Shown: positions 13,435 to 13,815 of the stretch, piece by piece
Layout of the letters: each line of letters begins with the position of its first letter
Position numbering within the stretch: the first letter of the stretch is position 1
NCBI GenBank assembly: GCA_016285215.1
Contig: JAEEQI010000050.1
Coordinates: 1-13,815 of the forward strand
DNA from: Bacteroidales bacterium
GTDB taxonomy: Bacteria > Bacteroidota > Bacteroidia > Bacteroidales > UBA932
Direction: 5' to 3'
DNA: 13,815 nucleotides
Notes under the pieces: generated by a model
What the model saw: the letters and a program-made list of their open reading frames with translations, nothing else
Told to the model about the DNA's origin: nothing
The model's database searches: none
Made by a program: the position numbers and the translations under genes

Positions 13435-13815
13435 ATGAAGAAATCACTATTAATCCTGACCTCTGCCGCCGTCCTGGCGGTAGCTTGCGGCGGTGCCCAG
13501 TCCCCCCAGGACAAACTCACCGTAAACGACAAGAAGATCAATGAGATCATTGCCCAGATGACCCTGGAAGAAAAGGTGAACATGCTGCACAGCAAGACCA
13601 ATATGTCTTCTGCCGGCGTGGAGCGCCTGGGCATTGCAGACATGAACTACGCCGACGGTCCTTTCGGCATCCGTGAGGAAGGTGTTCCCAACGGATTCCA
13701 GAGCGCCGGCTGGACGCTGGACAGCGCCACCTATTTCCCTACCGGAAGCGCCCTGGCCGCTACCTGGAGTGAAGAAATGGCTTACAAGTACGGTACCGGT
13801 ATGGGTAAGGAAGCC
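13435..13815 (+). CDS. GH3 glycosidase lipoprotein, N-terminal part only
   Basis: An open reading frame from ATG 13435 that runs off the window with 127 codons visible. It has an SPII signal (MKKSLLILTSAAVLAVAC, lipid Cys18), then INEIIAQMTLEEKVNML (34-50) and GVERLGIADMNYADGPFGIRE (62-82), which are the opening helix and first barrel strand of GH3 beta-glucosidases and related enzymes; YFPTGSALAATWSEEM (97-112) is the next conserved strand and helix. The nucleophile region is not in the window, so activity and specificity cannot be judged. The 21-base gap after the esterase stop contains no TAnnTTTG box, supporting co-transcription with it. Confidence 0.9.
   Translation, partial: MKKSLLILTSAAVLAVACGGAQSPQDKLTVNDKKINEIIAQMTLEEKVNMLHSKTNMSSAGVERLGIADMNYADGPFGIREEGVPNGFQSAGWTLDSATYFPTGSALAATWSEEMAYKYGTGMGKEA

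Overview
The window looks like a chromosomal segment from a GC-rich member of the Bacteroidota, most likely a gut- or rumen-type Bacteroidales. The reasons are: TAnnTTTG-type -7 promoter boxes upstream of six genes or operons; no convincing Shine-Dalgarno sequences; many SPII lipoproteins; and a gene set dominated by GH3 glycosidases, CE1-type and type-B esterases and an OprO/P-like porin. No tRNA, rRNA, CRISPR array, SusC/SusD pair or phage gene is visible.

Layout. (1) Bases 1-337 hold the C-terminal end of an M19 membrane dipeptidase, followed by two overlapping hairpins. (2) Bases 469-5073 (+) form a tight three-gene operon: porin, GH3 lipoprotein with an EF-hand-like loop, type-B carboxylesterase lipoprotein (1-bp gap, then a 4-bp ATGA overlap). 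(3) Bases 5193-7469 (-) encode a BglX-like GH3 lipoprotein, divergent from (4) 7696-8625 (+), a REP-associated (RAYT/Y1, HUH) transposase. (5) Bases 8727-10840 (-) form a two-gene operon: a rhodanese plus metallo-beta-lactamase-fold lipoprotein, then a class-C beta-lactamase-like serine hydrolase lipoprotein. (6) Bases 10928-12172 (-) and 12328-13413 (+) encode two divergent, paralogous CE1/esterase-D-type esterases. The second is followed by (7) the start of a third GH3 lipoprotein cut off by the window edge.

Working together: the porin, three GH3 enzymes and three esterases fit stepwise de-esterification and final hydrolysis of plant or host oligosaccharides in the periplasm or at the outer membrane. 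The exact sugar cannot be read from the sequence.

The most interesting signal is a family of three near-identical long hairpins (about 5113-5157, 8642-8677, 10885-10921). Each lies just 3' of a gene and is oriented with that gene's transcript. They occur around a RAYT gene, so they are candidates for a Bacteroidales REP/RAYT system. Two copies in direct orientation bracket the GH3-RAYT segment. That segment also differs from the rest of the window in its frequency of the tetranucleotide CATG, which is otherwise strongly depleted.
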